Below are positions 52,592 to 61,493 of a stretch of 64,000 bases of DNA, piece after piece; positions within the stretch are counted from its first letter, which is position 1; each line of letters begins with the position of its first letter. Origin of the DNA: RGIG4140 sp045655105 (GTDB lineage Bacteria > Pseudomonadota > Alphaproteobacteria > CAAHEQ01 > UBA3637); the NCBI GenBank assembly GCA_045655105.1, contig JAZOOQ010000043.1, forward strand, positions 1 through 64,000, given 5' to 3'. The notes under the pieces were generated by a model that saw nothing but the letters and a program-made list of their open reading frames with translations, was not told the DNA's origin and ran no database searches. The translations under genes were made by a program, and so were the position numbers.

Positions 52592-53314
52592 CTAACCTAA
52601 AGAAAAAAGAGATTCTGTTTCAATAACAGCTTCAGGCGTTCCCACGTGAAACCAGCGTCCATCAAAAACAATATAGCTTAATTTACCTTCTTGCTCAGCT
52701 TTATCATATAAATCTCTTAATGAAAAAGCATCTGGTAGGGAGGTGTTAAAAATTCTTGGATGCAAAATTTGAATTCCCATAAAAAGATATGGAATATTTT
52801 TTTCACCTTCTTTTTTGCGTCTTGGTTTGTTGTTTTCAATAAAATAATTGCCATCTGGAACATCCCCAAAGGCCTTTTCAATTGGCACAAGCGCAAGCAA
52901 AATATCCATTTTATCTGGATCCCATGCTTTTTCTAATTGAGATAATATAGATAAACCTGGTTCATCCCATAATGGATCTGCATTTAAAACAAAAAAACCA
53001 TTTTCTCCTTTATTTTTCATTAAAAGAGGAAGGGCTTTTTTAACACCGCCTCCTGTTTCAAGAGGATCTTTTTCTTCAGAAAAATCAACTAAAAGTGTTG
53101 TTGATTTCATCACTTCTTCTTTAATCATTTCCCCTTTATAACAGGTGTTAATCACAATGTTTTGAAGCCCATGATTTTCAATTTTTTCAAGAATATGACC
53201 AAGCAATGTATTGTGACAAACTTGAACCAATGGTTTTGGTTTATCCACTGTTAAATGTTTCATTCTAGTGCCACGGCCTGCTGCTAAAACCATTGCTGTT
53301 TGAATTTTATTCAT
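52592..53314 (-). CDS. murU: MurU-like nucleotidyltransferase
   Basis: 240 residues. The N-terminus AMVLAAGRGTRMKHLTVDKPKPLV is the sugar-1-phosphate nucleotidyltransferase signature; ADPLWDEP carries the metal Asp. Together with the kinase gene three bases away (AmgK-like), it fits MurU, N-acetylmuramate-1-phosphate uridylyltransferase, of the cell-wall recycling bypass. A mannose-1-phosphate guanylyltransferase label is common for the family. The gene order tsaE-amgK-murU-addB-addA is typical of Alphaproteobacteria. Confidence 0.85.
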   Translation of the reverse strand: MNKIQTAMVLAAGRGTRMKHLTVDKPKPLVQVCHNTLLGHILEKIENHGLQNIVINTCYKGEMIKEEVMKSTTLLVDFSEEKDPLETGGGVKKALPLLMKNKGENGFFVLNADPLWDEPGLSILSQLEKAWDPDKMDILLALVPIEKAFGDVPDGNYFIENNKPRRKKEGEKNIPYLFMGIQILHPRIFNTSLPDAFSLRDLYDKAEQEGKLSYIVFDGRWFHVGTPEAVIETESLFSLG

Positions 53315-53317
53315 TTT

Positions 53318-54313
53318 TTAATCCTCTTGAAAGGGAACTTTGGATCGAATATCATGGGGAACATGTTTATCAAGCCAATTTTTATATTTTAATAAAAGTG
53401 GGTTATCCAAATGTTTTTCCAATAAAGACCAAACAAAAGGGATATGTTTTAAATAACGATTTTTATTATCTCTCACAAACAAACGAACAAAAATTCCAAT
53501 CACTTTTGTGTGTCGTTGAACGGCCATTAATGGATAAGCTTCTTTAAACTCTTTAGTGTTAAAAGAAGGCAATTCGTTAAAATATAACTCAAGCATTTCA
53601 TCTTGGATTTCTTGCTTTACTTCACGTCTTGCATCTTCAAGCAAGGAGGCTAAGTCATAGGTAACTGGTCCAAAACGGGCATCTTGAAAATCAAGCAAAC
53701 CACAATCACCAGATTTCGTGATCATTAAATTATCAACATGGTAATCAAGTAACACCAATGTATTTGGAACTTTTTTAATTTTTTCATAAAGTTCTTTCCA
53801 AATCTCTTCAAATTCAGCCATGTCTTCCTGAGATAATTCTTTTTTAACCACATATTTAATATACCAAAGTGGGAGGAGGGAGGCTTCAAACAACATTAAG
53901 TCCCAATCATATTCTTTTAAGCCTTGATTAGCTGAAACTTTTTTTTGCAAATGAATCAAAGATTGAACTGCTTGTCTATAAAGCTCTTTTTCATCATATC
54001 CCTTATTAATCAGTTTTGTAAAAGTATCATCACCAAAATCTTCTAACAATAAAAAACCATTTTCAAGATCTCTATGAAAGATATGAGGCACTTTTAAACC
54101 GATCTCTTCAAGCAATTCATCAACAAAAACAAACTGAGCTGGATTTTCTTTTCCAACAGGGGCATTCATTAAAACCATTGTTTCGCCTGTTTCTTTTTCA
54201 AGACGATCATACCATCTAAAAGAAGCATCATGAGCAAGCAAACTTTTTTTTGCGGTATGCCACCCTGTATTTTTTAAAAAACTTTCAAGAGCATAATTTT
54301 CAGATATAGACAT
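53318..54313 (-). CDS. amgK: AmgK-like aminoglycoside-phosphotransferase-fold kinase
   Basis: 331 residues. APH-type kinase: ETMVLMNAPVG, NGFLLLEDFGDDTF (hinge), VLLDYHVDNLMI as the catalytic loop (D-x-H-x-x-N form, with LDYH in place of the common LHGDLH), and GLLDFQDARFGPVTYDLASLL as the DFG segment. AmgK phosphorylates MurNAc/GlcNAc at the anomeric position for peptidoglycan recycling; the partner MurU is directly downstream. It is preceded by tsaE with five bases between. Confidence 0.88.
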   Translation of the reverse strand: MSISENYALESFLKNTGWHTAKKSLLAHDASFRWYDRLEKETGETMVLMNAPVGKENPAQFVFVDELLEEIGLKVPHIFHRDLENGFLLLEDFGDDTFTKLINKGYDEKELYRQAVQSLIHLQKKVSANQGLKEYDWDLMLFEASLLPLWYIKYVVKKELSQEDMAEFEEIWKELYEKIKKVPNTLVLLDYHVDNLMITKSGDCGLLDFQDARFGPVTYDLASLLEDARREVKQEIQDEMLELYFNELPSFNTKEFKEAYPLMAVQRHTKVIGIFVRLFVRDNKNRYLKHIPFVWSLLEKHLDNPLLLKYKNWLDKHVPHDIRSKVPFQED

Positions 54314-54318
54314 TTTTT

Positions 54319-54735
54319 TTACTCCTCAATGGTGATTAATCTTGATTGATCTTCTTGAATTAATATAGTGATTTTAATAGCATTTTTAGGTAATAACGAA
54401 CCAATTTTTTCTGGCCATTCAATAAGGCTAACTCCTTCAACAAATGCATCTTCAATTCCAATTTCAAAAGCTTCATCTTCTTTTTTTAAACGATACATAT
54501 CAAAATGATAAATATCAAAGTCATTCGCTTCGTATGTTTGCAAAATCGTAAACGTTGGGCTCGGAACATCTTTCACATTTGGGCACAAAGATTGAATAAA
54601 TCCTCGGCAAAACGCACTTTTGCCAGCTCCTAATGTTCCATAAAGTGCAAACACTGTTCCTGCTTTAGCAGTTTTAGCAATTTGTGCTGCAATTTTAATG
54701 GTTTCTTGTTCGTTTTTTGAAATGAATTGTTGCAT
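54319..54735 (-). CDS. tsaE: tRNA t6A biosynthesis ATPase TsaE
   Basis: 138 residues. ALYGTLGAGKSAFCRGFIQSL is the P-loop (about 29-49), PSPTFTILQTYE and FDIYHFDMYRLKK follow, and LIEWPEKIG is the Walker B-like region. With TsaD (57412) and TsaB it makes threonylcarbamoyl-A37 on tRNAs reading ANN codons. It heads the tsaE-amgK-murU-addB-addA operon. Confidence 0.95.
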   Translation of the reverse strand: MQQFISKNEQETIKIAAQIAKTAKAGTVFALYGTLGAGKSAFCRGFIQSLCPNVKDVPSPTFTILQTYEANDFDIYHFDMYRLKKEDEAFEIGIEDAFVEGVSLIEWPEKIGSLLPKNAIKITILIQEDQSRLITIEE

Positions 54736-54781
54736 TTGTTTATCCCTATATAAGCTTATTCAGCATAAATGAAAAAAAGAC

Positions 54782-54799
54782 AAAAAAGCAAGCTTTTTT
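54782..54799 (-). terminator. Terminator of secB
   Basis: AAAAAAGC/GCTTTTTT stem with a minimal loop on the minus strand, followed by a T-run, in the gap between secB and tsaE. Confidence 0.5.
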
Positions 54800-54822
54800 G
54801 CCTTTTTTTATTAAAAATATTC

Positions 54823-55296
54823 TTATTTACTTTCAGCTGCTTTTTGAGCTTGAATTTGTTGAATTTTTGCTTGATAAAGCCCAGCAAAGTCAATCGGATT
54901 AATTTGAAGAGGAGGTAATCCTGCTTCTCTTGTTGTATTTGAAACAATTGAGCGCACATATGGGAACAATAAGTGTGGAATTTCAACTAATAATACAGGT
55001 TCAACATGTTCTTGTGGCACATTTAATGTTACTAAAGCACCATATGTTAAATCACAAATGAAAACAGGTTTTTTTGTATCAACTGTTTGAGCTGCAGCTT
55101 TTGCATTTAATTCAACTGTAAACATATTTTCTTGATTTGTTTTAGAAACTTGGATATCAACATTTACACTGATTTCTGGTGCAGCTGTGATTTCTGTTAA
55201 AATTTGAGGCATTCCTGGTGCTTCAAATGATAAATCCTTAATATATTGAGCATTTACTTGAATGTTTGGTGTATTTTGTGTCTCGTTTTTAGTCAT
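54823..55296 (-). CDS. secB: Protein-export chaperone SecB
   Basis: 157 residues. Tetrameric chaperone that keeps preproteins unfolded and hands them to SecA. N-terminal QVNAQYIKDLSFEAPGMP, then TVELNAKAAAQTVDTKKPVFICDLTYGALVTL and LLVEIPHLLFPYVRSIVSNTTREAGLPPLQINPIDFAGLY, all canonical. It is divergent from the Tim44-domain gene, an arrangement common in Alphaproteobacteria. Confidence 0.96.
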   Translation of the reverse strand: MTKNETQNTPNIQVNAQYIKDLSFEAPGMPQILTEITAAPEISVNVDIQVSKTNQENMFTVELNAKAAAQTVDTKKPVFICDLTYGALVTLNVPQEHVEPVLLVEIPHLLFPYVRSIVSNTTREAGLPPLQINPIDFAGLYQAKIQQIQAQKAAESK

Positions 55297-55388
55297 TTTT
55301 AAAATTCCTCTTGAAATAAAATCAATTTTTAGGTTATATTACAATAATGTTTATACGCGCGTTTTTTTAAGATGTAAAGGAAAAATAT

Positions 55389-55985
55389 ATGTCATTTGAA
55401 AATATTGTTTTATTGGGTATTGTTCTTGTTTTAGGAATTATGTTATTTAAACACACGGATGCTCCTTCTTCAAAAAAAAGAAACAGGGGTCAAATTCCTG
55501 GAAAAATTAGATTTATTTCAGAACAAACCGGTGAAATAATTGAAATGAATTTAATTGATCAATCAAAAAAATCCATTAAAGAATTTAGTGAAGAAACATT
55601 TTTAGCCAATGCAAAACTTGCTTTTCAATTGATCACAGATTCTTTTACGAAAGGAGATATTGCAAGCCTTAAAAAACTTTTAATACCAGAACTTTATTCT
55701 GTTTTTGAAAAAGAAGTTTTGGATAGAAAAGAAAAAAAACATATTGTTGATTTTTCTCTTATTTGTTTTGATTCAGTTAAAATTTTGAATAAATCTTTAA
55801 ATAAAGAAGAAGTAACAGTTCAATTTGTAACAGAACAAATCAATCTTTTAAAAGATGCAGAAGGAAAAGTGATTGAAGGAGATGAAATGAGCGTTGCTAC
55901 TGTTACAGATACATGGACATTCAAACGCAAAAACAAAACAAAATGGGTTGTAAGCGCAACAAAGAGCGGAGCGATCTATGGTTAA
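55389..55985 (+). CDS. Tim44/TimA domain membrane protein
   Basis: 198 residues. An N-terminal membrane helix (NIVLLGIVLVLGIMLF) is followed by a short Lys/Arg linker and the Tim44-like domain: FSEETFLANAKLAFQLITDSFTKGDIASLKKLLIPELYSVFEKEV, then VTVQFVTEQ and DTWTFKRKNKTKWVVSATKSG. The bacterial protein is the presumed ancestor of mitochondrial Tim44. SD AAAGGAAAAATAT lies before the ATG. Its end overlaps the mltA start by eight bases. Confidence 0.9.
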   Translation: MSFENIVLLGIVLVLGIMLFKHTDAPSSKKRNRGQIPGKIRFISEQTGEIIEMNLIDQSKKSIKEFSEETFLANAKLAFQLITDSFTKGDIASLKKLLIPELYSVFEKEVLDRKEKKHIVDFSLICFDSVKILNKSLNKEEVTVQFVTEQINLLKDAEGKVIEGDEMSVATVTDTWTFKRKNKTKWVVSATKSGAIYG

Positions 55986-57009
55986 AAATATGTCTTTTGC
56001 CAGTATTTTACTTTTCTCAGCGTCCCTCATTATCACTGGTTGCACTTCAACGCATTCGCTTTCTCAAGGACGATCCTTTAAATTAAAACAAGTTTCCTTC
56101 TCTGAATTAAATGGCTGGGAAGAAGATAATTTAAAAGAAGCAATGCCTGGCATGATTGCCTCTTGCAAAAAACCAATCAAAATGTTTTCTGGATTTTGCA
56201 AGAATTTGCCACAATATAGATATGCCTCATCTGATGAAATCAAAGCTTATTTTGAAAAAACACTGAACCCTTATCAAGTGATTTCATATGGTCAAAAAAC
56301 AGGCACGATTACAGGTTATTATGAAGCAGAATTAACTGGAACACTTAAGCGAACAAGTTCAAGTCAAATTCCAATTTATGGATTGCCTAAAGGATATAAA
56401 AATGGCAAAAAATATCCTGAACGAGAAGAAATTGAAGAAGAGGGGATTGATGCTCCAATTCTTGCTTGGGCAGATGATCCTGTTGAATTATTTATTTTGC
56501 ATATTCAAGGCTCAGGGCGTTTAATTACTCCTGAAGGAGAAATTAAACTAGGTTATGCTGGTAATAATGCTCGTGAATTTAAAAAACTAAGTCAAATTTT
56601 AAAAGATTACGATGTTGATTTGCCCTCATATTCTATGCCATCCATGAAAAAATGGTTGCAAGCAAACCCTGAAAAAGCAAGAAAATTAATGGCAAAAAAT
56701 CCTCGTTTTATTTTCTTTAAGGAAATAAAAGGAGACTCTCCTTATGGCGCAGCTGGCGTTGTTTTAACTCCAGAACGCTCTGTAGCTGTTGATAAAAACT
56801 TTATTCCACTGAACACGCCAATGTGGTTAAATACAAAAGATCCAAATGGATATAATATTCAAAAGCTTGTTATTGCTCAAGATATCGGTAGCGCCATTAA
56901 AGGTGGTATTCGAGCTGATTATTTTTGGGGTCATGGCGAAGTTGCTTTTGAAAAAGCAGGTCGTATGAAAAGTGTTGGATCTTATTATTTATTATTACCG
57001 AAAGATTAA
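55978..57009 (+). CDS. mltA: MltA membrane-bound lytic murein transglycosylase
   Basis: 343 residues. Lipoprotein signal MVKNMSFASILLFSASLIITGC (Cys22). MltA domain: GTITGYYEAELTGTL, FILHIQGSGRLITPEGEIKLGYAGNNAREFKKL with the conserved region, and the 3D domain PYGAAGVVLTPERSVAVDKNFIPLNTPMWL ending VIAQDIGSAIKGGIRADYFWGHG (catalytic Asp in QDIGSAI). It cuts peptidoglycan glycan strands from the outer membrane. It overlaps the Tim44 gene and is followed by the Smr gene one base later. Confidence 0.93.
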   Translation: MVKNMSFASILLFSASLIITGCTSTHSLSQGRSFKLKQVSFSELNGWEEDNLKEAMPGMIASCKKPIKMFSGFCKNLPQYRYASSDEIKAYFEKTLNPYQVISYGQKTGTITGYYEAELTGTLKRTSSSQIPIYGLPKGYKNGKKYPEREEIEEEGIDAPILAWADDPVELFILHIQGSGRLITPEGEIKLGYAGNNAREFKKLSQILKDYDVDLPSYSMPSMKKWLQANPEKARKLMAKNPRFIFFKEIKGDSPYGAAGVVLTPERSVAVDKNFIPLNTPMWLNTKDPNGYNIQKLVIAQDIGSAIKGGIRADYFWGHGEVAFEKAGRMKSVGSYYLLLPKD

Positions 57010-57010
57010 A

Positions 57011-57430
57011 ATGACAGAAGAGGATTTAGCTTATTGGTCATTATTTATTTCTTCAATCAAGCCTCTAAAGCAAAAAAAAGGGGTTGAACGAGTTAAGCCT
57101 GTTTTAAAAGAACGCTTAAAAATTAAGCCAAAACCAGAAAAACAGCTTTCTTATATCCTTGATTTACATGGATTAACCTTACAAGAAGCTTATGCAACTG
57201 TTTTTAAATTCATTAATCTTCATTTTGCTTTATCTTCCAAATCTATTTTAATTATCACGGGGAAAGGTTTAAAAGGCGAAGGGAAAATTAAAAAAGAAAT
57301 CTCTTTTTGGTTCGAAACTGATAAATTTAAAGAAAAAATTTCAAAGTATGAAGTTGAAAATGAAGGTGGAGCAATCCGTCTTTATCTCAAAAAAGAAAAA
57401 GGAACAAAAAAATGTCAACTGAAAAAATAA
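57011..57430 (+). CDS. Smr-domain protein
   Basis: 139 residues from the ATG one base after mltA; the longer frame overlaps mltA. The Smr domain (about 45-135) has LDLHGLTLQEAYATVFKFI with the D-L-H-G motif and ILIITGKGLKGEGKIKKEI with the TGxG motif, typical of small stand-alone Smr proteins with nuclease or nucleic-acid-binding activity. Its end overlaps the tsaD start by 19 bases, so it is coupled to it. Confidence 0.9.
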   Translation: MTEEDLAYWSLFISSIKPLKQKKGVERVKPVLKERLKIKPKPEKQLSYILDLHGLTLQEAYATVFKFINLHFALSSKSILIITGKGLKGEGKIKKEISFWFETDKFKEKISKYEVENEGGAIRLYLKKEKGTKKCQLKK

Positions 57431-58449
57431 TTTTAGGCATTGAAAGTAGCTGTGATGAAACAGCTTGTGCACTTGTGAATGACAAAAAGGAAATATTAGC
57501 CTCTATTGTTTGGTCACAATATGATGAGCACCGCAGATTTGGTGGTGTTGTTCCAGAAATTGCAGCAAGAGCTCATCTTGAAAAATGCGATTTATTAATT
57601 AATGAGTTAATGCAAAAAGCGAATAAAACATTTAAAGATTTATCTGGCGTTGCCGTTGCTGGTGGCCCAGGATTAATTGGGGGAGTTTTAGTGGGTGTGA
57701 TGACGGCCAAAACCATTGCACTTTCCCATAATTTGCCTTTCATTGCCGTTAATCATTTAGAAGGCCATTCTTTAACCGCGCGGTTATCCCATCCAGTTCA
57801 ATTTCCTTACCTTTTATTATTAACCTCAGGTGGGCATTGCCAAGTTTTAATTGTTGAAGAGGTTGGTAAATATAAAAAACTAGGTGGAACGATTGATGAT
57901 TCAGCTGGAGAAGCTTTTGATAAAGTTGCCAAAATGCTTCAAATTGGATATCCTGGTGGCCCTAATGTTGAAAAACAAGCCAAAGAAGGAAATCCTAAGA
58001 AATTTAAATTTCCAGTTCCAATGAAAGGTCGCGAAGGATGTGATTTTTCATTTTCTGGATTAAAAACAGCTGTTCGGGTTGCAATTGAAAAATTAGAAAC
58101 GATTACAGAGCAAGATAAAAAAGATATTTGCGCCTCTTTTCAAACAGCTGTTGTTAAACAAATGGAAGATCGTTTAACTCATGCGATTGAAATCTTTAAA
58201 AAGGAATATCCAACAGCAAAGGATATGGTTGTTGCAGGTGGTGTTGCAGCTAATTTAGCCGTTAGAGAAATGCTTCAAACCCTTGCAGATAAAAATAATC
58301 TTATTTTTTCAGCACCACCGATTGGATTATGCACAGATAATGGGGTGATGATTGCGTGGGCTGGTATGGAACGCTTTTTGAAAGGGAAAACAGATTCTTT
58401 TGACTTTAAGGCAAGACCTCGATGGCCATTAGACACAATGGATAATTAA
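57412..58449 (+). CDS. tsaD: tRNA t6A37 threonylcarbamoyltransferase TsaD
   Basis: 345 residues. ASKHA-fold, metal-binding. IILGIESSCDETACALV at the start, VVPEIAARAHLEK with the conserved His, GGPGLIGGVLVGV, VNHLEGHSLTARL with two metal His, LTSGGHCQVL, and DNGVMIAWAG at the end. It transfers the threonylcarbamoyl group to A37 of ANN-decoding tRNAs with TsaB and TsaE. The last gene in the Tim44-mltA-smr-tsaD run. Confidence 0.97.
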   Translation: MSTEKIILGIESSCDETACALVNDKKEILASIVWSQYDEHRRFGGVVPEIAARAHLEKCDLLINELMQKANKTFKDLSGVAVAGGPGLIGGVLVGVMTAKTIALSHNLPFIAVNHLEGHSLTARLSHPVQFPYLLLLTSGGHCQVLIVEEVGKYKKLGGTIDDSAGEAFDKVAKMLQIGYPGGPNVEKQAKEGNPKKFKFPVPMKGREGCDFSFSGLKTAVRVAIEKLETITEQDKKDICASFQTAVVKQMEDRLTHAIEIFKKEYPTAKDMVVAGGVAANLAVREMLQTLADKNNLIFSAPPIGLCTDNGVMIAWAGMERFLKGKTDSFDFKARPRWPLDTMDN

Positions 58450-58451
58450 TA

Positions 58452-58481
58452 TTGACATTTATATCATATCCTTGCTATATA
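58452..58481 (+). promoter_or_regulatory. Promoter of the ankyrin-like gene
   Basis: TTGACA (58452-58457) and TATATA (58476-58481) with an 18-bp spacer, followed by SD GGAGGA. Confidence 0.55.
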
Positions 58482-58515
58482 TAAAATGCTTTCATAAATG
58501 GAGGAAGATATATTT

Positions 58516-59262
58516 ATGACAAAAGAAGAAAAATTATTAAGAAAGGCTATTGATACAAAGTCTCTCACAGAAATTAAAAAAGTTTTAGGTCAATCAACCA
58601 AACCCATTTCAAAAGAGTTAGTTGTTCCTGTTTTAAGAAAATTAATTGGCAGATCAAATTTTGATTTTTCTGTTGTTGATTTATTAAAAAAACGCAATTG
58701 CGATTTGAATCCAACACTTGAATCTGAATATCGTTTGGGCGATTATTTAGCTTATTTTGGGCGCCTCTCTCCCAGATTGATAACAGAAATGGGCAAAGCT
58801 GGTTATTCATTTGCAAGCAAAAACCAAAAAGGAGAACATGCAGGTTTTTATTTAATTGCATCTGCTCCTTTAAATAAAAAGGTTATTGCCTCACTAAAAG
58901 CTCAAGGTGTTGATTTTAATGAAAAAAATAAAAATGGGCAAACCGCTATGGATGTGATGGTTTCTGTAATCCAGCAATATACTGTTCAAGGGGAACAATC
59001 TTATTCATCCAATTTAAAATATAACAGGTTTTCTGGGTTAATTGACACGCCTGAAGATTTAGAAAAGATTTTAACGAAGAAAAGCTCCGAATTAAAAGAA
59101 GTTCTTCAAACAATGATTGATAAAATCGAACCTAATTCATATGAAAATGTTGGGATTAATGATCTTGACAAAGATATGAGAAATAATATTTTAAATGTAA
59201 GAAAGATCAACTCAAATCCGCTCCCTATTTGTAAAAAACAACACATAAGGGAAGGGGAGTAA
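58516..59262 (+). CDS. Degenerate ankyrin-like protein
   Basis: 248 residues from the ATG ten bases after GGAGGA; the earlier in-frame ATG at 58498 contains that SD, so it is less likely. Weak ankyrin-like units appear at TEMGKAGYSFASKNQKGEHAGFYLIA and ASLKAQGVDFNEKNKNGQTAMDVMVS. The rest is helical with no recognised domain. No signal peptide. It has its own promoter and is followed 29 bases later by the thioredoxin gene. I call it ankyrin-like with moderate confidence. Confidence 0.6.
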   Translation: MTKEEKLLRKAIDTKSLTEIKKVLGQSTKPISKELVVPVLRKLIGRSNFDFSVVDLLKKRNCDLNPTLESEYRLGDYLAYFGRLSPRLITEMGKAGYSFASKNQKGEHAGFYLIASAPLNKKVIASLKAQGVDFNEKNKNGQTAMDVMVSVIQQYTVQGEQSYSSNLKYNRFSGLIDTPEDLEKILTKKSSELKEVLQTMIDKIEPNSYENVGINDLDKDMRNNILNVRKINSNPLPICKKQHIREGE

Positions 59263-59291
59263 TTTATTCAACTTTAGGAAAGGAGATACTT

Positions 59292-59603
59292 ATGGAAATT
59301 ATTAATGATGTAGAATTTAATTCAAAAGTAATAGAATCATCTAAACCTGTATTGGTGGATTTTTTTGCCACATGGTGTGGTCCATGCAGACAAATGCTTC
59401 CTATTGTTAGCGAAATTTCTGAAGAAATGCCTGAAATTTGTGTTTACAAAATGGATGTTGATGAATCTCCGAATACACCTGAAGCTTTAGATATTCAAAG
59501 TTTGCCAACATTAATTTTATTTAAAGATGGAAAACCTGTTGCAAAAAAAACAGGCCCAATGTTGAAAGCAGAACTTATTTCTTGGATTAAAGAAAATATT
59601 TAA
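59292..59603 (+). CDS. Thioredoxin
   Basis: 103 residues. The active site WCGPC is at 28-32, with VLVDFFATWCGPCRQMLPIV before and IQSLPTLILFKDGKPV containing the cis-Pro after. A small cytosolic dithiol reductase. The SD AAAGGAGATACTT gives clear start support. In many Alphaproteobacteria thioredoxin follows addA; here it is about 10 kb away behind an ankyrin-like gene, so local order has been rearranged or it is another paralogue. Confidence 0.95.
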   Translation: MEIINDVEFNSKVIESSKPVLVDFFATWCGPCRQMLPIVSEISEEMPEICVYKMDVDESPNTPEALDIQSLPTLILFKDGKPVAKKTGPMLKAELISWIKENI

Positions 59604-59623
59604 TCTATCAAGAAAAAAATATT

Positions 59624-59656
59624 AAAAGCCATTATCTTTATGATAGTGGCTTTTTT
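59624..59656 (+). terminator. Rho-independent terminator after thioredoxin
   Basis: AAAAGCCATTATC pairs with GATAGTGGCTTTT around TTTAT, followed by T-run. Confidence 0.75.
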
Positions 59657-59825
59657 AATAGAAGCCTCAGAGAAAACTCTTTATTAGATAGATGCATGAC
59701 AAAAAATAACTTTTATTAGAAACAAATTCTTATCTGGTTTTGCTATTTCCTAAGCTGGTTGAGAGAAAATATTATTTCTAATTTATTGACGATTACCTTA
59801 ATGGGCGTATAAGGATTTTTATAAA

Positions 59826-60005
59826 GATATGATCGTAGTTTAAATCGAAAGCTGCAAACAATTTGCCTGAAAATCGCTCTAATTTTTCCCTTAAAATGGC
59901 CTAAAAAGCCCGAAAATCAAGGAAAAAAGAGCTATTTTGATGATTTTTTGAATCGATTTTAAAGCCCGTCAGCTTAAAAAAACGTCTATTTATTACGTTC
60001 ATTTG
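59826..60005. repeat. Long direct repeat, unit A
   Basis: About 180 bases of A/T-rich DNA repeated at 60542-60720. The central 78 bases (59861-59938 and 60577-60654) are identical and the flanks are similar. No reading frame is conserved between them. The 536 bases between the two units also lack a convincing gene. Confidence 0.75.
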
Positions 60006-60541
60006 TCTGAAATAGCCTCTCTCATTTTAAGATGGATCCTAAAAAGGGAGTTGCATGGGTTAATTTTTTTCTTTTATCCGTTATTCCAGAGATATATCAA
60101 TTAAAATATTTTTACCGGATAGCCACGCACAAATACTATGCGTATATAAAGATAAGAATAACTAATAATATTTATTTTTTAACAAACACAGATATTTGTT
60201 ACAACCTAGAAAATCTTTAAGCTGTAATCCTTAAAAAACTTATTATTTGAACTGCCCACCTCTCATAATATATTTGTCGCATAATTTATATTATGTATAA
60301 AACAAAGGGTGAAAGAGTAGGAATATCAAGAGTATTTAAACTTTAAGTATTTAATTTCAATAACATTATAAAGAAAAAAAGGAAAAAACCATGAATATAA
60401 TTAATAACATCTATTTAATAAGATTTTGTTTGAAAATTAAGATTTTTAATAACCAATCCAAGTATTCCATATATCTCAATCTCAGAAAAACATTCAGACT
60501 ATTCTTCTCTTTAAGGTCTTTTATTGATATAAAATATCAAG
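60006..60541. other. Gene-free segment between the two direct repeats
   Basis: Small open frames at 60032-60220 and 60391-60657 have no SD or family features; the second lies mainly across repeat unit B. I see no RNA gene here. It may be a decayed insertion flanked by the repeats. Confidence 0.4.
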
Positions 60542-60720
60542 GATATGGCCGTAGTTTAAGTCGAAATCAAATAAGAATTTGCCTGAAAATCGCTCTAATT
60601 TTTCCCTTAAAATGGCCTAAAAAGCCCGAAAATCAAGGAAAAAAGAGCTATTTTTGATGATTTTTGAAGCGTTTTTCAGCCCTTTTAACCTTAACAAACG
60701 TCTATTTATATGATCATTTG
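60542..60720. repeat. Long direct repeat, unit B
   Basis: Second unit of the ~180-base repeat, in the same orientation as unit A. Its end overlaps the stop codon of the MBL gene (60714-60716), so the last codon and terminator region of that gene come from the repeat. Confidence 0.75.
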
Positions 60721-61493
60721 CTTGAAATTTCAATTTCCATACCATCAAAGCATGGTTTAATATTTTCTGGCAAGATACAACATAAGTGTCTATAATCCAT
60801 CTTTTGGCCCATATGCGTTAAAAAGGCATTTTCTGGAGCAATTTCGTTTATCAGTTCTAAAGCTTCATTCAAATAAATATGTTTTTGTGCACCTTTAAAA
60901 TTTTCCGGCTTTTCCAAACTTACAACGCCTAAAATCCATGTTTTGATGCCTTTTAACAAGTCTAAACCCTTGGGTTCCATGGAGCATAAATCTGTGGAAT
61001 ATGCTAACTCATCAATTCGATATCCCATTGACTGTTGTATGCCATGATATTGCAAAATAGGTATAATTGTTGTTTTCCCAATTTGAAATGGGCAGTATGG
61101 TTCAATTAAATGGATTTCAAAAGGTGAATTATCAGCCCTAAATAAATAATGCAAATGGGCTTTTATCTCTTCATAATCTCTTTTTGTCAAATAAATTGGC
61201 AATTTTTCTTTTCTATCCATCAAAAAACCCGCTAAATCATTAGCTCCCCCCATGTGATCATAATGGCTATGTGTATATAAGACAGCATCAATTTTGGGGT
61301 TTTCGGCTTTAATGAGCTGTAAGCGAACTTCTGGAGATGTATCAATTAAAATATTTTCACCATTATTTGTTGTGACCAATGCTGAGGTTCTTGAACGCGT
61401 ATTCTTTGGTTCTAATGGATCACACTCACCAAATCCTCTGGATAAAGAAGGAACACCATGAGAAGGGCCACACCCTAAAATTTTTACTTTCAT
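60714..61493 (-). CDS. MBL-fold metallohydrolase (PhnP-like)
   Basis: 259 residues. The metallo-beta-lactamase fold metal motif THSHYDHMGG (about 73-82), ILIDTSPEVRLQL before it, LAYSTDLCSMEP for the bridging Asp, and AFLTHMGQKMDYRH for the last His. The N-terminal Cys-x-Pro-x-H start (ILGCGPSHGVPSL) places it with the PhnP-like phosphodiesterases found after tatD in Alphaproteobacteria. The substrate is not known. It overlaps tatD by four bases. Its stop is embedded in a direct repeat. Confidence 0.88.
   Translation of the reverse strand: MKVKILGCGPSHGVPSLSRGFGECDPLEPKNTRSRTSALVTTNNGENILIDTSPEVRLQLIKAENPKIDAVLYTHSHYDHMGGANDLAGFLMDRKEKLPIYLTKRDYEEIKAHLHYLFRADNSPFEIHLIEPYCPFQIGKTTIIPILQYHGIQQSMGYRIDELAYSTDLCSMEPKGLDLLKGIKTWILGVVSLEKPENFKGAQKHIYLNEALELINEIAPENAFLTHMGQKMDYRHLCCILPENIKPCFDGMEIEISSK

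Noticed and set aside
60391..60657. 88-residue plus-strand frame
   Set aside because: Runs mainly through direct repeat unit B, no SD, and the equivalent frame is not kept in unit A.
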